Shown: positions 35,524-46,190 of the stretch, piece after piece
How positions within the stretch are numbered: the first letter of the stretch is position 1
Layout of the letters: every line of letters starts with the position of its first letter
Origin: Varanus komodoensis
Lineage: Eukaryota; Chordata; Lepidosauria; Squamata; Varanidae
Direction: 5' to 3'
Length of the DNA stretch: 64,000 bases
Assembly (NCBI RefSeq): GCF_004798865.1
Contig: NW_025335468.1
Span: 1,125,472 to 1,189,471 of the forward strand
Position numbers and translations under genes: made by a program
The notes under the pieces: generated by a model
What the model saw: the letters and a program-made list of their open reading frames with translations, nothing else
Told to the model about the DNA's origin: nothing
Databases searched by the model: none

Positions 35524-35540
35524 GGCAGCAGAGGGCAGTC
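35524..35540 (+). promoter_or_regulatory. CTCF-like motif
   Basis: ggcagcagagggcagtc contains CAGCAGAGGGCAG, the CTCF core without its first C. It has the same orientation as the promoter site at 25384. Confidence 0.4.
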
Positions 35541-36510
35541 TTAATTTTGGTGCCAAAAAGATGACAGTTTTGGCACCACATTCTTCCATGAGGAAGCCCC
35601 CTCATTAGAAGGCCTTTTGAAAAGGCCCTTTTTTTGCCACCTCCTGAGCTTCCCTCAGAGGAGGCGCTTGGATAATGGCTTCAAATCTTGATTATAGTGT
35701 CTGAGTAAATTCATGTTGGAAGAGGTAATATGGCAGGTGTTGTGGCCCCACAACGTTCATGCTGTTTAATGTAATGTGCACTGTGTTACTGCTGTATCAG
35801 AAATTATGTATATGTGATCATGCACTGTATGTTTTCAGCATATTAGATGATGGTGGTAATGTTATGGTTCTCAGGCAGGTAGGTCATTCCATATGAATAA
35901 GCTATCGTTCCCAAAAGCTTTATGCCACTGTGTCAATATTTTTGGGTGGCAAGTGATCCATGAAAACAATTGCTAGGGAGTGTATAGTCTTCCTTACTTA
36001 TTTGGGTTTGCTTTGTTTGATGTGAATCAGTGCCCTGTGACATAAACACTAATGGGAACTGCTTGTAAATTGCAAAGAGCTTTTCTGTCTTATGATTGAA
36101 TGGCTTCTTACATAGCATGCCAAAAGGAAGTTGCAGGGAATAAGAAATACAAGCACTTGAATGCAGGAGTTGTTTCTTTTTTCAAGAAGTCACTCAGAGA
36201 TGGCAGGTGCCGTCTAACCAGTTTTGTTAGGTAGAAAGTATTTGACAGACTTAACATATACCGTGAGGCAAATGTATGTGCAGAAATGTATGACTCGCAC
36301 TCTTCTTTCGAGTGCTTGCAGCCATTTGTTTAGATGTAAGAGTCAAGTCTTTGTTTCAGTGCATATGAAGAGCTTTGCATTCACACATTGGCAGGTTTTT
36401 TTTAGAAACCACTGAAATATAGTTGGAACTTGAAACAAACAGCATAATTCTATTTGAACAAGCAACAGAGGAGAGAGGGAAAATAGACTGCTGCAATACA
36501 GTATGGAAGA

Positions 36511-36533
36511 GTGTGTGTGTGTGTGTGTGTGTG
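36511..36533. repeat. (GT)n microsatellite
   Basis: Eleven to twelve GT units. Confidence 0.9.
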
Positions 36534-37075
36534 ATCCTGCCTGAACATAGCACTTTAAGGCTGCAGTCCTATGCAATCCTAGGGATAAATCCCACTGAAT
36601 TCAGTGAAAATTACTTTTGCGCAAACAGTGATTTCAATGTGAGGGATTTGAGTTCATGCGTGCGTCTCTTGTCATTGAAATAATCAGACCACAAAAAATG
36701 TGATGTTGGCTAGACTGGATTCACCATGTTAATAATCCATTATCTTCACATTTTTCAACATTCCCATGTGTTAGCCAGTATTTGAGTTGGCAACATTGTG
36801 GCTTGGGATTAAGTTCTTCTTTGCCTTTAATAGGTTACTGATGGAGGGAAAAGGACAACTGAAGCTTTTTCTACCCCTTTATCTTCATGCTGTCAAATAA
36901 TATTTGCCCATTATATAGTTGTCACAGGCAAAGGAAAATTGTCAGAAAAAATATTGGCAGTCTTAACTAGAATATTGTAGCATTCACATATTGCAAGAGG
37001 AGAGGAAAATATCTTGCAAAGATGGATTATGTCTGTATAGCTCTTAGCATGCTGTTGATATTAAACAAGCATTAA

Positions 37076-37242
37076 AAGGTAAAGGTTTCCCCATGACATT
37101 AAAGTCCAGTCATGCCTGACTCTAGGGGGCGGTGCTCATCTCCGTTTCCTAGCTGAGAGAGTCAGCATTTGTCCGCAGACAGTCTCCGTGGTCATGTGGC
37201 CGGCATGACTAAACACTGAAGTGCACGGAACGCTGTTACCTT
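37076..37242 (-). mobile_element. Sauria SINE, 5'-truncated
   Basis: The block from 'aaaggtaaaggtttcccc' through 'ctctagggggcggtgctcat', 'tgtccgcagacagtctccgt' and 'gtcatgtggccggcatgact' to 'cacggaacgctgttacctt' is the antisense of the squamate Sauria SINE body. Its tail part 'gtccagtcatgcctgactct' resembles the BovB 3' end at 42930-42950 ('gaagtcgtgtccgaccc'), as expected if BovB supplies the machinery. The tRNA-derived head is missing. Confidence 0.75.
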
Positions 37243-39584
37243 AAGTAATAGTAAAAGTAGTAGTTGCTTTTGAAAGAGTCCACACCATGAACTATCCCAG
37301 CTGATAGAGCAGTGCCAAGATATCGTAACTTAAAAAGAATATATAATGGGGCTGGAAGGGTTGGAGAGCATAAATTCTTAGGAGATGTTGAGGCCATGTT
37401 AGATTTCTCTCTTAACTTGTCAGTGGGAGGGATGAGAAAATTCAGCCACCTAATTGCTTTGATGCCTTAAAAGAAAAAGTGATCCCAATAAATTAGAACT
37501 CTATTTCCATCGCCTCTCATAGGTTCTTGTTATTGATTTTGCTTTCTGGGGGTTACTGAATGGGGTAACCAGTCATGGAATCTAGCTCTATTAATTAGAA
37601 GTCTTTATCAGAAAATTCAAGAGTCTGTGTATGTTGACAGTTTTCCTTCACAGACTGATTTAGTGGCATGTGTGATGGGCGTGTTGTTGGGCAATGATAG
37701 AATGATCTCTTGCACTTTTGAAAAGTCTTGTTTAGAAGACTTCCAGTCTTCTAACTAGTCACTTAACTTCCCTCAATTCTTTCAATTCACAGCTTCAGAT
37801 TTCTAGAGATAAACTGCTGTTGTAGCTGAGCAACAGATGTGTCTTTCATGAAGCAGGACAGCATGACAGAGTAAAACATCTAAAAATCACTTTTGCTTTA
37901 TTTTTTCAGTACAGTTGTGTCATATTTTCCCATATCCCACATATTTTAGAAGTATATAATAAATTATTTACGGGAGATGTGTGTGTCTAGTCCAGGAATT
38001 CCCCCTTCCTATTAGCCCCAAGGTGAATGAAACAGAAGGAAAAAATGAGATTTCTCTTTATGTTAAAAACTCTCCATTATACATTTAACTTCCTGCATCC
38101 TAGTGGCTGCAGGATATAGATTTTCAAATCGAGCTTGATTAATCATCCCTGGGTACTTTCAGGCTTCTAGCATTACCAATCAAAAGACATTGTGCAGCTA
38201 TTCTTTCTTTTCCTCCTTAATGTATTTTCTGTAGTGAAGAAAAAGAGAAGAAATGCTGGAAAAACATGACAGGTTTACAAATGGAATATCATCTGGTCAT
38301 CTTGTAAAATTAAATGAATGAGGCCAAGTGATCACAGAATAAAAGCCTCATCTGGAAGCCCCATCTCTGCTGGAGGAGTTAATCTTCTAAACTGGTTCCC
38401 TGCTGTTACTTTAATGGTCTCTGTACACACTGTCTTCTGCTTAGTACTTTGTAGTCATTAATACCAGAATCTAGCAATTAGCCAATAAGATAATAGTCTG
38501 TATAAAAATCCAAACACAGGTGGAATCAAAAGAGAACTAGCTTAGAAGAACTATGTAACTTTGGAATGAGAAAAGTAAACTTCCTACCCAGTCTCTCTTT
38601 CTATTTCCAATCAGTGAACACTTTTAAAATTATTTGCTTGCCAAGCACTATATTTTCCAAACTGCAGACATTTTGGAATCCATCTCTGAAACCTATTTTC
38701 ACCAATGCAATACAGTCAATGTACCATATAACACGTGCACAAGGAAGTTTAAACCAATTTACCCTGAGAATCCAATGTCAAAAATACCTGCCCACAACAT
38801 AGCTTAAATAGATAGCCAATTAACATATTAACTCCGAGTTTAATGGCATATTCATTAAACAGCACTGGAGTGAGATGTCTGTGAGCACCAGTATGCCCAT
38901 GAAAACCTCTCTTAGTATCTGCCAAACTCCCTGTTTGTGCTGATTTTTATTTCATTTTTCATAAGATTGTTTAATTAAAATAACTGGGACACTGGCTTGA
39001 TGGAAAGTGAAGTGTTATTTTCCTTTACAATCTTTATGTGGATTCAAAAGAGTATTTTTCTGTTTTAAATCTTAGATCTCTGCATTATATTTAGGTTCTT
39101 AGTCCAGTAACATTTCTTTAAATCTCACCAATTTGACTTCTAGAAAATGAATATTCTGTAACTGGCCATGACCTGCATGGCTGCTTTTTTGTGGGAGTGT
39201 CCATAGCGCTCTAAAAATTCTAAATGTGTCCACTGACCCAAAAATGATTAGGAATGCCTGGAATGGCAGATGCCTCACCTAGGTCTCTCTTTTCAGTTGT
39301 TCCCTTATATTCTTGATTGCTTTCTTAAGTAGGAAGTGGAAGCTTTTTGAGAGCTCAGTGCTGATCTCATTGAATTTTTTCACAGTGAACCCCTGCTCTG
39401 GGTTACTTTTTAATGCTTGAGAATAATTCCTGCTCATGATGATAATCTATTTGTAGGCAGGTATTTTTTCGGAAGGCAGAACCAGGCTTTCTTGTCACAT
39501 TATGTTTTCTCTTAGTGAAAACCTATAGCTTTTCAGGAAAAATGACTCAAGATTTATCTTGGCTAGTTGTGAAAACACAGGACA
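37243..39584. other. No gene or element recognised
   Basis: Unique AT-rich sequence with short uninformative frames only. Confidence 0.45.
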
Positions 39585-39690
39585 TAGAATCATAGAATAC
39601 TAAAGCTGGAAAGGGCCAAGAAGGCCATTGGGTCCAACCCCCTGCTGTTGCAAGTCACCAGTTTACACCATCCCATTCAGATGACTGATA
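39585..39690 (-). mobile_element. CR1 3' end fragment
   Basis: 'atcatagaatactaaagctg' and 'gggccaagaaggccattggg' are the conserved antisense CR1 3' region. The fragment breaks off at about 39690, where a non-CR1 segment shared with 55.5 kb begins. Confidence 0.8.
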
Positions 39691-39852
39691 TTGTGGTTCA
39701 CATTGTATCTCCTTGGGATCCTTGTGGGACAGAGAGGTTAATATACTATCTACATGGTAATATGCTCCAAGGGTTGGCCTTCAATTGAAGTATGGGAGAA
39801 AGGAATGTTTTCCTCTGAATGCAAAGAAAATTCTAAGTCTATTTGCTTGAAG
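39691..39852. repeat. Segment shared with 55535-55697 beside CR1
   Basis: From 'tgtggttcacattgtatct' to 'atttgcttgaag' this sequence is about 90% identical by eye to 55540-55705, in the same orientation and the same position relative to a CR1 3' end. It is not part of the usual CR1 consensus. Confidence 0.85.
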
Positions 39853-40349
39853 AATCATAGAATTGTCGAAGGGGCCATGGAGGCCATCGGGTTCAACCGC
39901 TGCTGTTGCAGGACACCACGTTATACCATCCCACTCAGATGGCTGTCTGGTTTCTATTTGAATGTCTAGTGCGGGAGAGCCCACAACCTGTTTAGATAAC
40001 TGGTTCTACTGTCATATTGCTCTGACAGTGAGGAAACTTTTCCTGATGTCTAGCCTAAACCTGGGTTGTCACTTCTTGATTATTTCGTGTCCTGTACTCT
40101 GGTATCAACAAGAAGAGAATCTTTACCTTCCTCTTTGTGACAGCCTTTGAGGTACTTATAGAGGGATATCATGTCCCCTTCAGTCTTCTCTTCTTAAGGC
40201 TGAACATGACCAGTTATCTCAGTTTCTCCTGACAGGGCAGTGTTTCCAAACCCTGGATCATTTTTGTTGCCCTCCTCTGGACCCTTTCTAATTTTTCTGC
40301 ATCTATCTTAAATCTTGGTGCGCAGAACTGGACATGGTATTCCAGATTT
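39853..40349 (-). mobile_element. CR1 LINE 3' part, 5'-truncated
   Basis: Starting at 'aatcatagaattgtcgaagg', the antisense CR1 3' UTR and ORF2 end follow: 'gtgaggaaacttttcctgat', 'catgtccccttcagtcttct' and 'ttgccctcctctggaccctt'. Similarity to the 55.7-kb CR1 stops near 40349 ('cagaactggacatggtattc'), the truncation point. Confidence 0.85.
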
Positions 40350-42902
40350 ACAAGTTATAGATGTTCTCTTCTTTAGCTTCACTTATACTCTTCGGAGAAA
40401 ATGACTGAATCAAATTTCCCCAAACTTCTCCCTCCTTGCATGTACCCTTTTTTCTTGTGGCCACTTTTTTCCATGTGGGTTAATTCTCCAAAGAGATACA
40501 TCCCCATAGTTTTCAGTTAATGGTAAAAGACAAGTATAGTCACAGTTTATTATTTGTTCCTAATCATGTTCTCAAATGAAAGAGCAAATAGATAAAATGT
40601 TAGTAAATTGGTTCCAATTTACCATGTCTTTCTTTCATTTTAGCTCTAATATGGACATTAGAAACTAGACTATTAAAGCCTTAATGACATTTCAACAGTA
40701 GATGTTCTTGGCTGACTCCCCAATAAAAAGGTTAAAATCAAATCTCTATAAAACTTTGTTAGGTGGGATGATGGGATCAACCCAAAGTTTAAAAGACTCA
40801 TGGGAAGGAGCTCAGAATTAAACAATAGAAGATAGGGAATGGAATAGTGTTTGATCTAAAGAACACTATACTTCATCCTAGCAAAAATATATGCTCTTTC
40901 CCATTTACATCTATAAGACATTCAGTGCCATATTTATATTGTCTAATGGTTGGAGGGTTTGCAAAGAGCTGAGCAGGGCTGTCAAGGGCAGGATGTTTTG
41001 GAGAGCATGTGTAGGGTCAACATAAGTTGGAGATGGCTTGACAGCATGGAACAACAATTGTTGGAGCAGGTGTATGGTGTGGACAATGTAGTTCTGTATG
41101 TGGTGTGAATGACAACATGTGCAATGAATCTAGAAGGGGATCTTTCAGGGATGCAGTCTTACAGTGAAGAAGGACATACAGATTAATCCAAAATTAGCCC
41201 TATCAGATTTAGTGGCCAAAATATCCAAACTGCATACAAGGAGATGCTTGTTTTGATTGTAGCAATACATTTATTGATTGTGAAATTTTGGATTCATCCT
41301 AAACATCTCTTGGTAAATGTTCATTATAAATATGTATGGATAGTTATATTGACTACATGTGTACAAAGACAACAAAAGAAATCAGATTCATTTCATGAAT
41401 TATGGTAAGCCTTTATTGACTTTTTTAACAGAGAGAAGAAAAACCCACCAAAAAGCCACATAGAACTATGGAAATATATATTTTAATAAAATGGTATTGA
41501 TCCCTAAAAACTTACAATAAGTTTTATGATAGATTTTATGTGACCCCTACCCCTTGATTACTTTAGTTAATGATTGTTGTACATGTCATGAATTTTTTTT
41601 CTTATTGGAAAAATGAAATTATTCAGAGCCCCATTTCATTCCATGTAACAGTGCACAGTTACCAAACTGGATTATTAAAATGTTGAGAAGGCACGTGGGA
41701 GTAAGAGTGCATGCTGGTTCCCACAAACTTGCCCATACCTGCTGTATTAAACAACCCAGGAACAGAACATCAACCTGGAGCATCCCTGGATAGTTTAGTG
41801 AAGGGGGAGTGGATGTGAACATAGGAACCAGCACACATGCTTGCTTCCATTCACTGTCTCGACAAGGTTGTTGTTAATTAAGGTTGTTAATCAGGAATTG
41901 TTTTGATGCATGAAGGGGACCCGTGAGCAGGTAACTTTGAACAAAAAAAAGCATTATTTGCTATTCAAATTGAAGAAAGATTTTATTTAGCATGTCGGTT
42001 TAATCTCTGCTGGATGCTAGGGTTTGAAACCATAAGCTTCCAGTTTTGCCCAGGCTTCCCAGAAATGCCTATTAGATGCTGAACAATTTGTTTTCATATA
42101 CATTTTGGGATATGATTTGTTCATATTGAAAGGATAGGCTTTGCCTGTTGCCTACCTTAATTACATGAAAAGGCTGTCAACAATAATACCAAAATTATTA
42201 ACACAGGACTGCATTTATTATATCACCATTACACCACTACTCACTAACCCTGTGTCATAACATCTTCAAGGAGCAGATCACCTTGCTATGTTTATTAACA
42301 ATGACTCCTTTGCAGTGTTAATAGGTGGTTATGCACTCTATAAATATGTCAAATACTTATCTGTAATTATATACATCATACATTTTAAATACCTTGAATG
42401 TAGTTGACATTTCTTACATTGTCACTTAAACACCTTTTCCAATAATTTTATGTTCATAGGTAGATATTATTTGTGTAGGCGCTAAAGAGCATTTAGAGAC
42501 ATTCCTCTTCTGTATTTCATATGTATGTATGTGACGTTTTGTGATGTGTCAGACAAGTGGCATTTTCTTGGTGTGGAAAAAAATCAAATGCATATTGGAG
42601 GAAGACTCTTAGTGAGGAAAGAAATGTTAATGGCATGACCAGTTAGGGAGAAAATTCTATCTCAATATTAAGTGCATATTTCATTTCATTACATTTTTTC
42701 TGAATCATATTTATACCTTCTATAATCTACCTCCTTGCCACTATTTCCAAGGTTGAGAAGAAAAGGGATTTGTGATTTTGCTAGTATTTTACTAATACAG
42801 TTCTTAGCCAGATTAAAGCAAGCTACAAAAGTTGGCACAATAAAAATTTCCAGAAACCCTGAAAAAGGATTCCATTCTGCATTAGGGGATGGGGAGATTG
42901 GC
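40350..42902. other. No gene or element recognised
   Basis: Unique AT-rich sequence; no exon or RNA gene supported. Confidence 0.45.
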
Positions 42903-42914
42903 ATTCTCATCCTT
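42903..42914. repeat. BovB target-site duplication, left copy
   Basis: attctcatcctt, identical to 45794-45805. Confidence 0.9.
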
Positions 42915-43044
42915 TGTTGTTGTTAGTTGCGAAGTCGTGTCCGACCCATCGTGACCCCATGGACAACATTCCTCCAGGCCTTCCTGTCCTCCACCATCCC
43001 CCAGAGTACACTCAAGCTCACACCAACTGCTTCAGTGACTCCAT

Positions 43045-43550
43045 CTAGTCACCTCCCAGCATTAGGCTATTCTCCAGTGAGTCCTTCCTTTTCATTAGGT
43101 GGCCAAAATATTTGAGTTTCATCTTCAGTATCTGGCCTTCTAAAGAGCAGTCAGGGTTGATCTCCTCTAGGACTGACCGGTTTGATCGCCTTGTGGTCCA
43201 AGGGACTCGCAGGAGCCTCCTGCAGCACCACAATTCAAAGGCCTCAATTCTTCGGCACTCAGCCTTCCTTATGGTCAACTTTCACAGCCATTCATTGCAA
43301 CTGGGAAAACCATTGCCTTGACTATACGCACTTTTGTCGACAGGGTGATGCCTCTGCTTTTTAGTATGCTATCTAGATTTGACATAGCTTTCCTCCCCAG
43401 GAGCAAGTGTCTTTTAATTTCTTGGCTGCAGTCCCCATCTGCAGTGATCTTGGAGCCCAGGAAAATAAAATCTGTCACTACCTCCATTTCTTCCCCATCT
43501 ATTTGCCAGGAAGTGAGAGGACTGGATGCCATGATCTTAGTTTTCCACAT
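43045..43550 (-). pseudogene. BovB RT C-terminal (thumb and connection) fragment
   Basis: The frames contain KTKIMASSPLTSWQIDGE, DFIFLGSKITADGDCSQEIK, LGRKAMSNLDSILKSRGI, then IEAFELWCCRRLLRVPWT and LKYFGHLMKRKDSLE, all diagnostic of BovB. The segment just before KTKIMAS, which should contain YADD, is absent: LRNLY joins almost directly to the KTKIMAS region near 43553. A further roughly 45-bp stretch present in the 48.9-kb BovB copy is missing near 43055. A frameshift near 43275 separates the two open pieces. Confidence 0.9.
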
Positions 43551-43559
43551 ATAGGTTTC

Positions 43560-44229
43560 TCAAGAGACAAATAGGGTGGTCAGGTACTCCCATCTCTTTA
43601 AGAACTTGCCACAGTTTGTTGTGATCCACACAATCAAAGGCTCTAGCATAGTCAATGAAGCAGAAGTAGATGTTTTTCTGGAACTCCCTAGCTTTCTCCA
43701 TGATCATTCATAGTTTGAACATTCTTTGGCATTTCTCTTCTTTGGGATCAGAATGTAAACTGACCTTTTCCAATCCTGTGGCCACTGTTGAATTTTCCAA
43801 ATTTGCTGGCATATTGAGTGTAGCACTTTTACTGCATCGTCTTTTAAGATTTTGAATAGCTCAGCTGGAATGCTGTCACCTCCACTAGCTTTGTTGTTGC
43901 TCAGATTTCCTAAGGCCCATTTGACTTCACTTTCCAGGATGTCTGGCTCGAGGTCAGTGACCACCCCATCGTGGTAATCAGGGATGTTAAGCTTTTTCTT
44001 GTATAGTTCCTCTGGGTAATCTTGCCATCTCTTCTTAATCTCTTCTGCCTCTGTTAGGTCCCTGCCATTTTGGTCCTTTATCATGCCCACCTTTGCATGA
44101 AATGTTCCCTTCATATCTCCAATTTTCTTGAAGAGATCTCTGGTCCTCCCTATTCTATTGTTTTCTTCTATTTCTTTGCACTGTTCATTTAAGAAGGCAT
44201 TCTTATCTCTTCTTTCTATTCTCTGGAAT
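43560..44229 (-). pseudogene. BovB reverse transcriptase core fragment
   Basis: It encodes GTFHAKVGMIKDQNGRDLTE, NKASGGDSIPAELFK, KVLHSICQQIWK and WPQDWKRSVYILIPKK. After a jump near 43708 it continues EKAREFQKNIYFCFIDYARA followed by FDCVDH, motif A with its catalytic aspartates. About 55 residues expected between AKECSNY and EKAREF (the conserved QAGFRKGRGTRDQI region) are missing. With motif C also gone, this copy cannot make a working RT. Confidence 0.9.
44162..44229. repeat. 68-bp copy on the left side of the assembly gap
   Basis: Identical to 44330-44397 except for one base (t here, g there, at about 44215). Both are the same piece of BovB coding sequence. Confidence 0.95.
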
Positions 44230-44329
44230 NNNNNNNNNNNNNNNNNNNNNNNNNNNNNNNNNNNNNNNNNNNNNNNNNNNNNNNNNNNNNNNNNNNNNNN
44301 NNNNNNNNNNNNNNNNNNNNNNNNNNNNN
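44230..44329. other. Assembly gap of exactly 100 N
   Basis: The run is exactly 100 unknown bases, the usual size for a gap of unknown length. Its flanks are near-identical 68-bp copies, so the two contig ends probably overlap and no sequence need be missing. Confidence 0.95.
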
Positions 44330-45006
44330 TTTCTTCTATTTCTTTGCACTGTTCATTTAAGAAGGCATTCTTATCTCTTCTTGCTATTCTCTGGAATTCT
44401 GCATTCAATTGTGTGTATCTTTCCTTTTCTCCCTTGCCTTTCGCTTCCCTTCTTTCCTCAGCTATTTGTAAAGCTTCCTCAGACAGCCATTTTGCTTCCT
44501 TGCATTTAGGGATGGTTTTAGTTGCTGCCTCTTGTACAATGTTGAACCTCCGTCCATAGTTCTTCAGGCACTCTGTCTATCAGATCTAATTCCTTAAATC
44601 TATTTGTCACCTCTACTGTATATTCATCAGGGATATGATTTAGGTCATACCTGAGTGGCCTAGTGCTTTTCCCTACTTTCTTCAGTTTAAGCCAAAATTT
44701 TGCAACCAGAAGCTCATGATCTGAGCCACAGTCAGCTCCTGGTCTAGTTTTTACTGACTGTATAGAGCTTCTCCATCTTTGGCTGCAGAACACATAGTCA
44801 ATCTGACTTCTATGTTGACCGTCTGGTGATGTCCATGTGTAGAGTTGTCTCTTGGGTTGTAGGAAAGGAGTGTTTGCTATGACCATCGTATCCTCTTGAC
44901 AAAATTCTACCAGCCTGTGCCCTGCTTCATTTTGTACTCCAATGCCAAACTTGCCTGTTATTCCGGTTATCTTTTGGCTGCCTACTTTAGCATTCCAATC
45001 CCCCAT
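44330..45006 (-). pseudogene. BovB endonuclease C-terminal half and linker
   Basis: A 162-residue open frame (44518-45006) starts MGDWNAKVGS, the endonuclease D-x-N motif, and contains DGQHRSQIDYVFCSQRWRSS and GADCGSDHELLVAKFWLKLK, whose SDH triad supplies catalytic Asp and His. Below it lies the linker to the RT, including FQRI(A/E)RRDKNAFLNEQ, which appears twice only because of the gap duplication. Confidence 0.92.
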
Positions 45007-45410
45007 GATGATAAGGACATCATTTTTGGGTATTAATTCTAGAAGGTGTTGTAGGCCTTCACAGAACTGGTCAACTTCAGCCTCTTCAGCACCAGTGGTT
45101 AGGGCATAGACTTGGACTACTGTGATGTTGAAAGGTTTGCCTTGGATTCGAACTGAGATAATTCTGTCATTTTGGAGATTGTATCCCAGTACTGCTTTTC
45201 CTACTCTTTTATTGACTATGAAGTCTACACCATTTCTTCTGAGGGATTCTTGCCTGCAGCCTGATGGTCATCTGGATTAAAGTCACCCATTCCTGTCCAT
45301 TTTAGTTCACTGATTACTAAGATGGCGATGTTCAGTCTTGTCATCTCTTGTTTGACCACATCCAGCTTGCCTTGATTCATAGATCTTACATTCCAGGTTC
45401 CTATGGAGTA
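45007..45410 (-). pseudogene. BovB endonuclease N-terminal half
   Basis: The minus strand reads GTWNVRSMNQGKLDVVKQEM (the catalytic Asn motif TWNVRS), LNIAILVISELKWTGMG (the catalytic Glu in SELKWTG), then VNKRVGKAVLGYNLQNDRII and RIQGKPFNITVVQVYA. A small loss after DDHQAAG (about 45255) and later breaks shift the frame, so it is not open through to the next piece. Confidence 0.85.
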
Positions 45411-45793
45411 TAGATCTTTGCAGCATCGGACTCTCCTTTCACCACCAGATACATCTGCAACTGAGTGTCCTTTTGGTTTTGACCCAGTCGCTTCATTCTT
45501 TCTAGTGCTTCTAGTACTAGCCCTCTGCTCTTCCCCAGTAGCATATTGGACACCTTCCTACCTGAGGGACTCATCTTCCGGCATCATATCTTTTCACCTT
45601 TTGGTACTGTCCATGGGGTTTTCATGGCAAGGGTACTGGAGTGGGTTGCCATTTCCTTCTCCAGTGGATCACGTTTTGTCAGAGCTCTCTGCTATGACCT
45701 GTCCGTCTTGGTTGACCCTGCACAGCATAGCTCATAGCTTCATTGAGCTACGCAAGCCCCTTCGCCAGGACAAGGCAGTGATGCATGAAGGAG

Positions 45794-45805
45794 ATTCTCA
45801 TCCTT
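45794..45805. repeat. BovB target-site duplication, right copy
   Basis: attctcatcctt, identical to 42903-42914. Confidence 0.9.
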
Positions 45806-45914
45806 AGTTATATGCAAAAACTGGTAAACCTTTGAATTTCTTCCCAGTACACTCTAGAGATGCTAATATTTGCCTGCCCTTTGGAGGTGCACTCTTAAAT
45901 ATGCTAATGGTTTA

Positions 45915-46190
45915 CCTGTCTTGAAGGTTCTTTCCGCATTGTTGTCCTAGCCCAAATCAATCCCTGTTGTTTTATTCTAATGTGCCTCTAAGCATACCTA
46001 TCCCACCCCACCCCACATCCTTCCTCCAAAAGGCCTGTTTGTGACACACCTTAGGCATGGTCATGTCTGCCTTTCCTGAAGGTTCTTCTGTTTTGTATTG
46101 TATTCAGATTCCTTTTGTTTTATTCCAATGTACCTCTAAGCATTTTGGGTATGTCATTCCCCACCTGATCCTTATCCCCTCCTTCAAACA
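45915..46190. repeat. Diverged tandem duplication, period about 155 bp
   Basis: The unit 'cttgaaggttctt' then 'tgttttattctaatgtgcct' and 'ctaagcatacctatcccacc' (45920-46027) recurs as 'cctgaaggttcttc', 'tgttttattccaatgtacct' and 'ctaagcattttgggtatgtc' (46075-46188). The copies are old. No family is recognised. Confidence 0.65.

Larger units (their letters stand above)
31840..37070. other. Mostly unique AT-rich DNA
   Basis: Apart from the candidate exon at 33477-33580 and the CTCF-like site near 35524, I find only a (GT)n microsatellite at 36511-36533 and a poly(T) run near 32482. No other gene is supported. Confidence 0.5.
42915..45793 (-). mobile_element. BovB (RTE clade) LINE, nearly full length
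   Basis: This is an RTE-type non-LTR retrotransposon encoding an AP endonuclease and a reverse transcriptase. The minus strand carries the BovB 5' region (antisense of 'actggagtgggttgccattt' at about 45635), endonuclease (about 45410-44530), RT (about 44440-43560), C-terminal domain (about 43550-43040) and the 3' end 'gcgaagtcgtgtccgaccc'. An exact 12-bp duplication flanks it, so both ends are original. Internal deletions have removed pieces, including RT motif C (YADD). Long stretches remain open, so it is rather young. A 100-N gap interrupts it. Confidence 0.95.

Noticed and set aside
44128-44559. Plus-strand open frame running through the N gap with a repeated peptide
   Set aside because: It is the antisense shadow of BovB, and the repeated peptide comes from the duplicated gap flanks.
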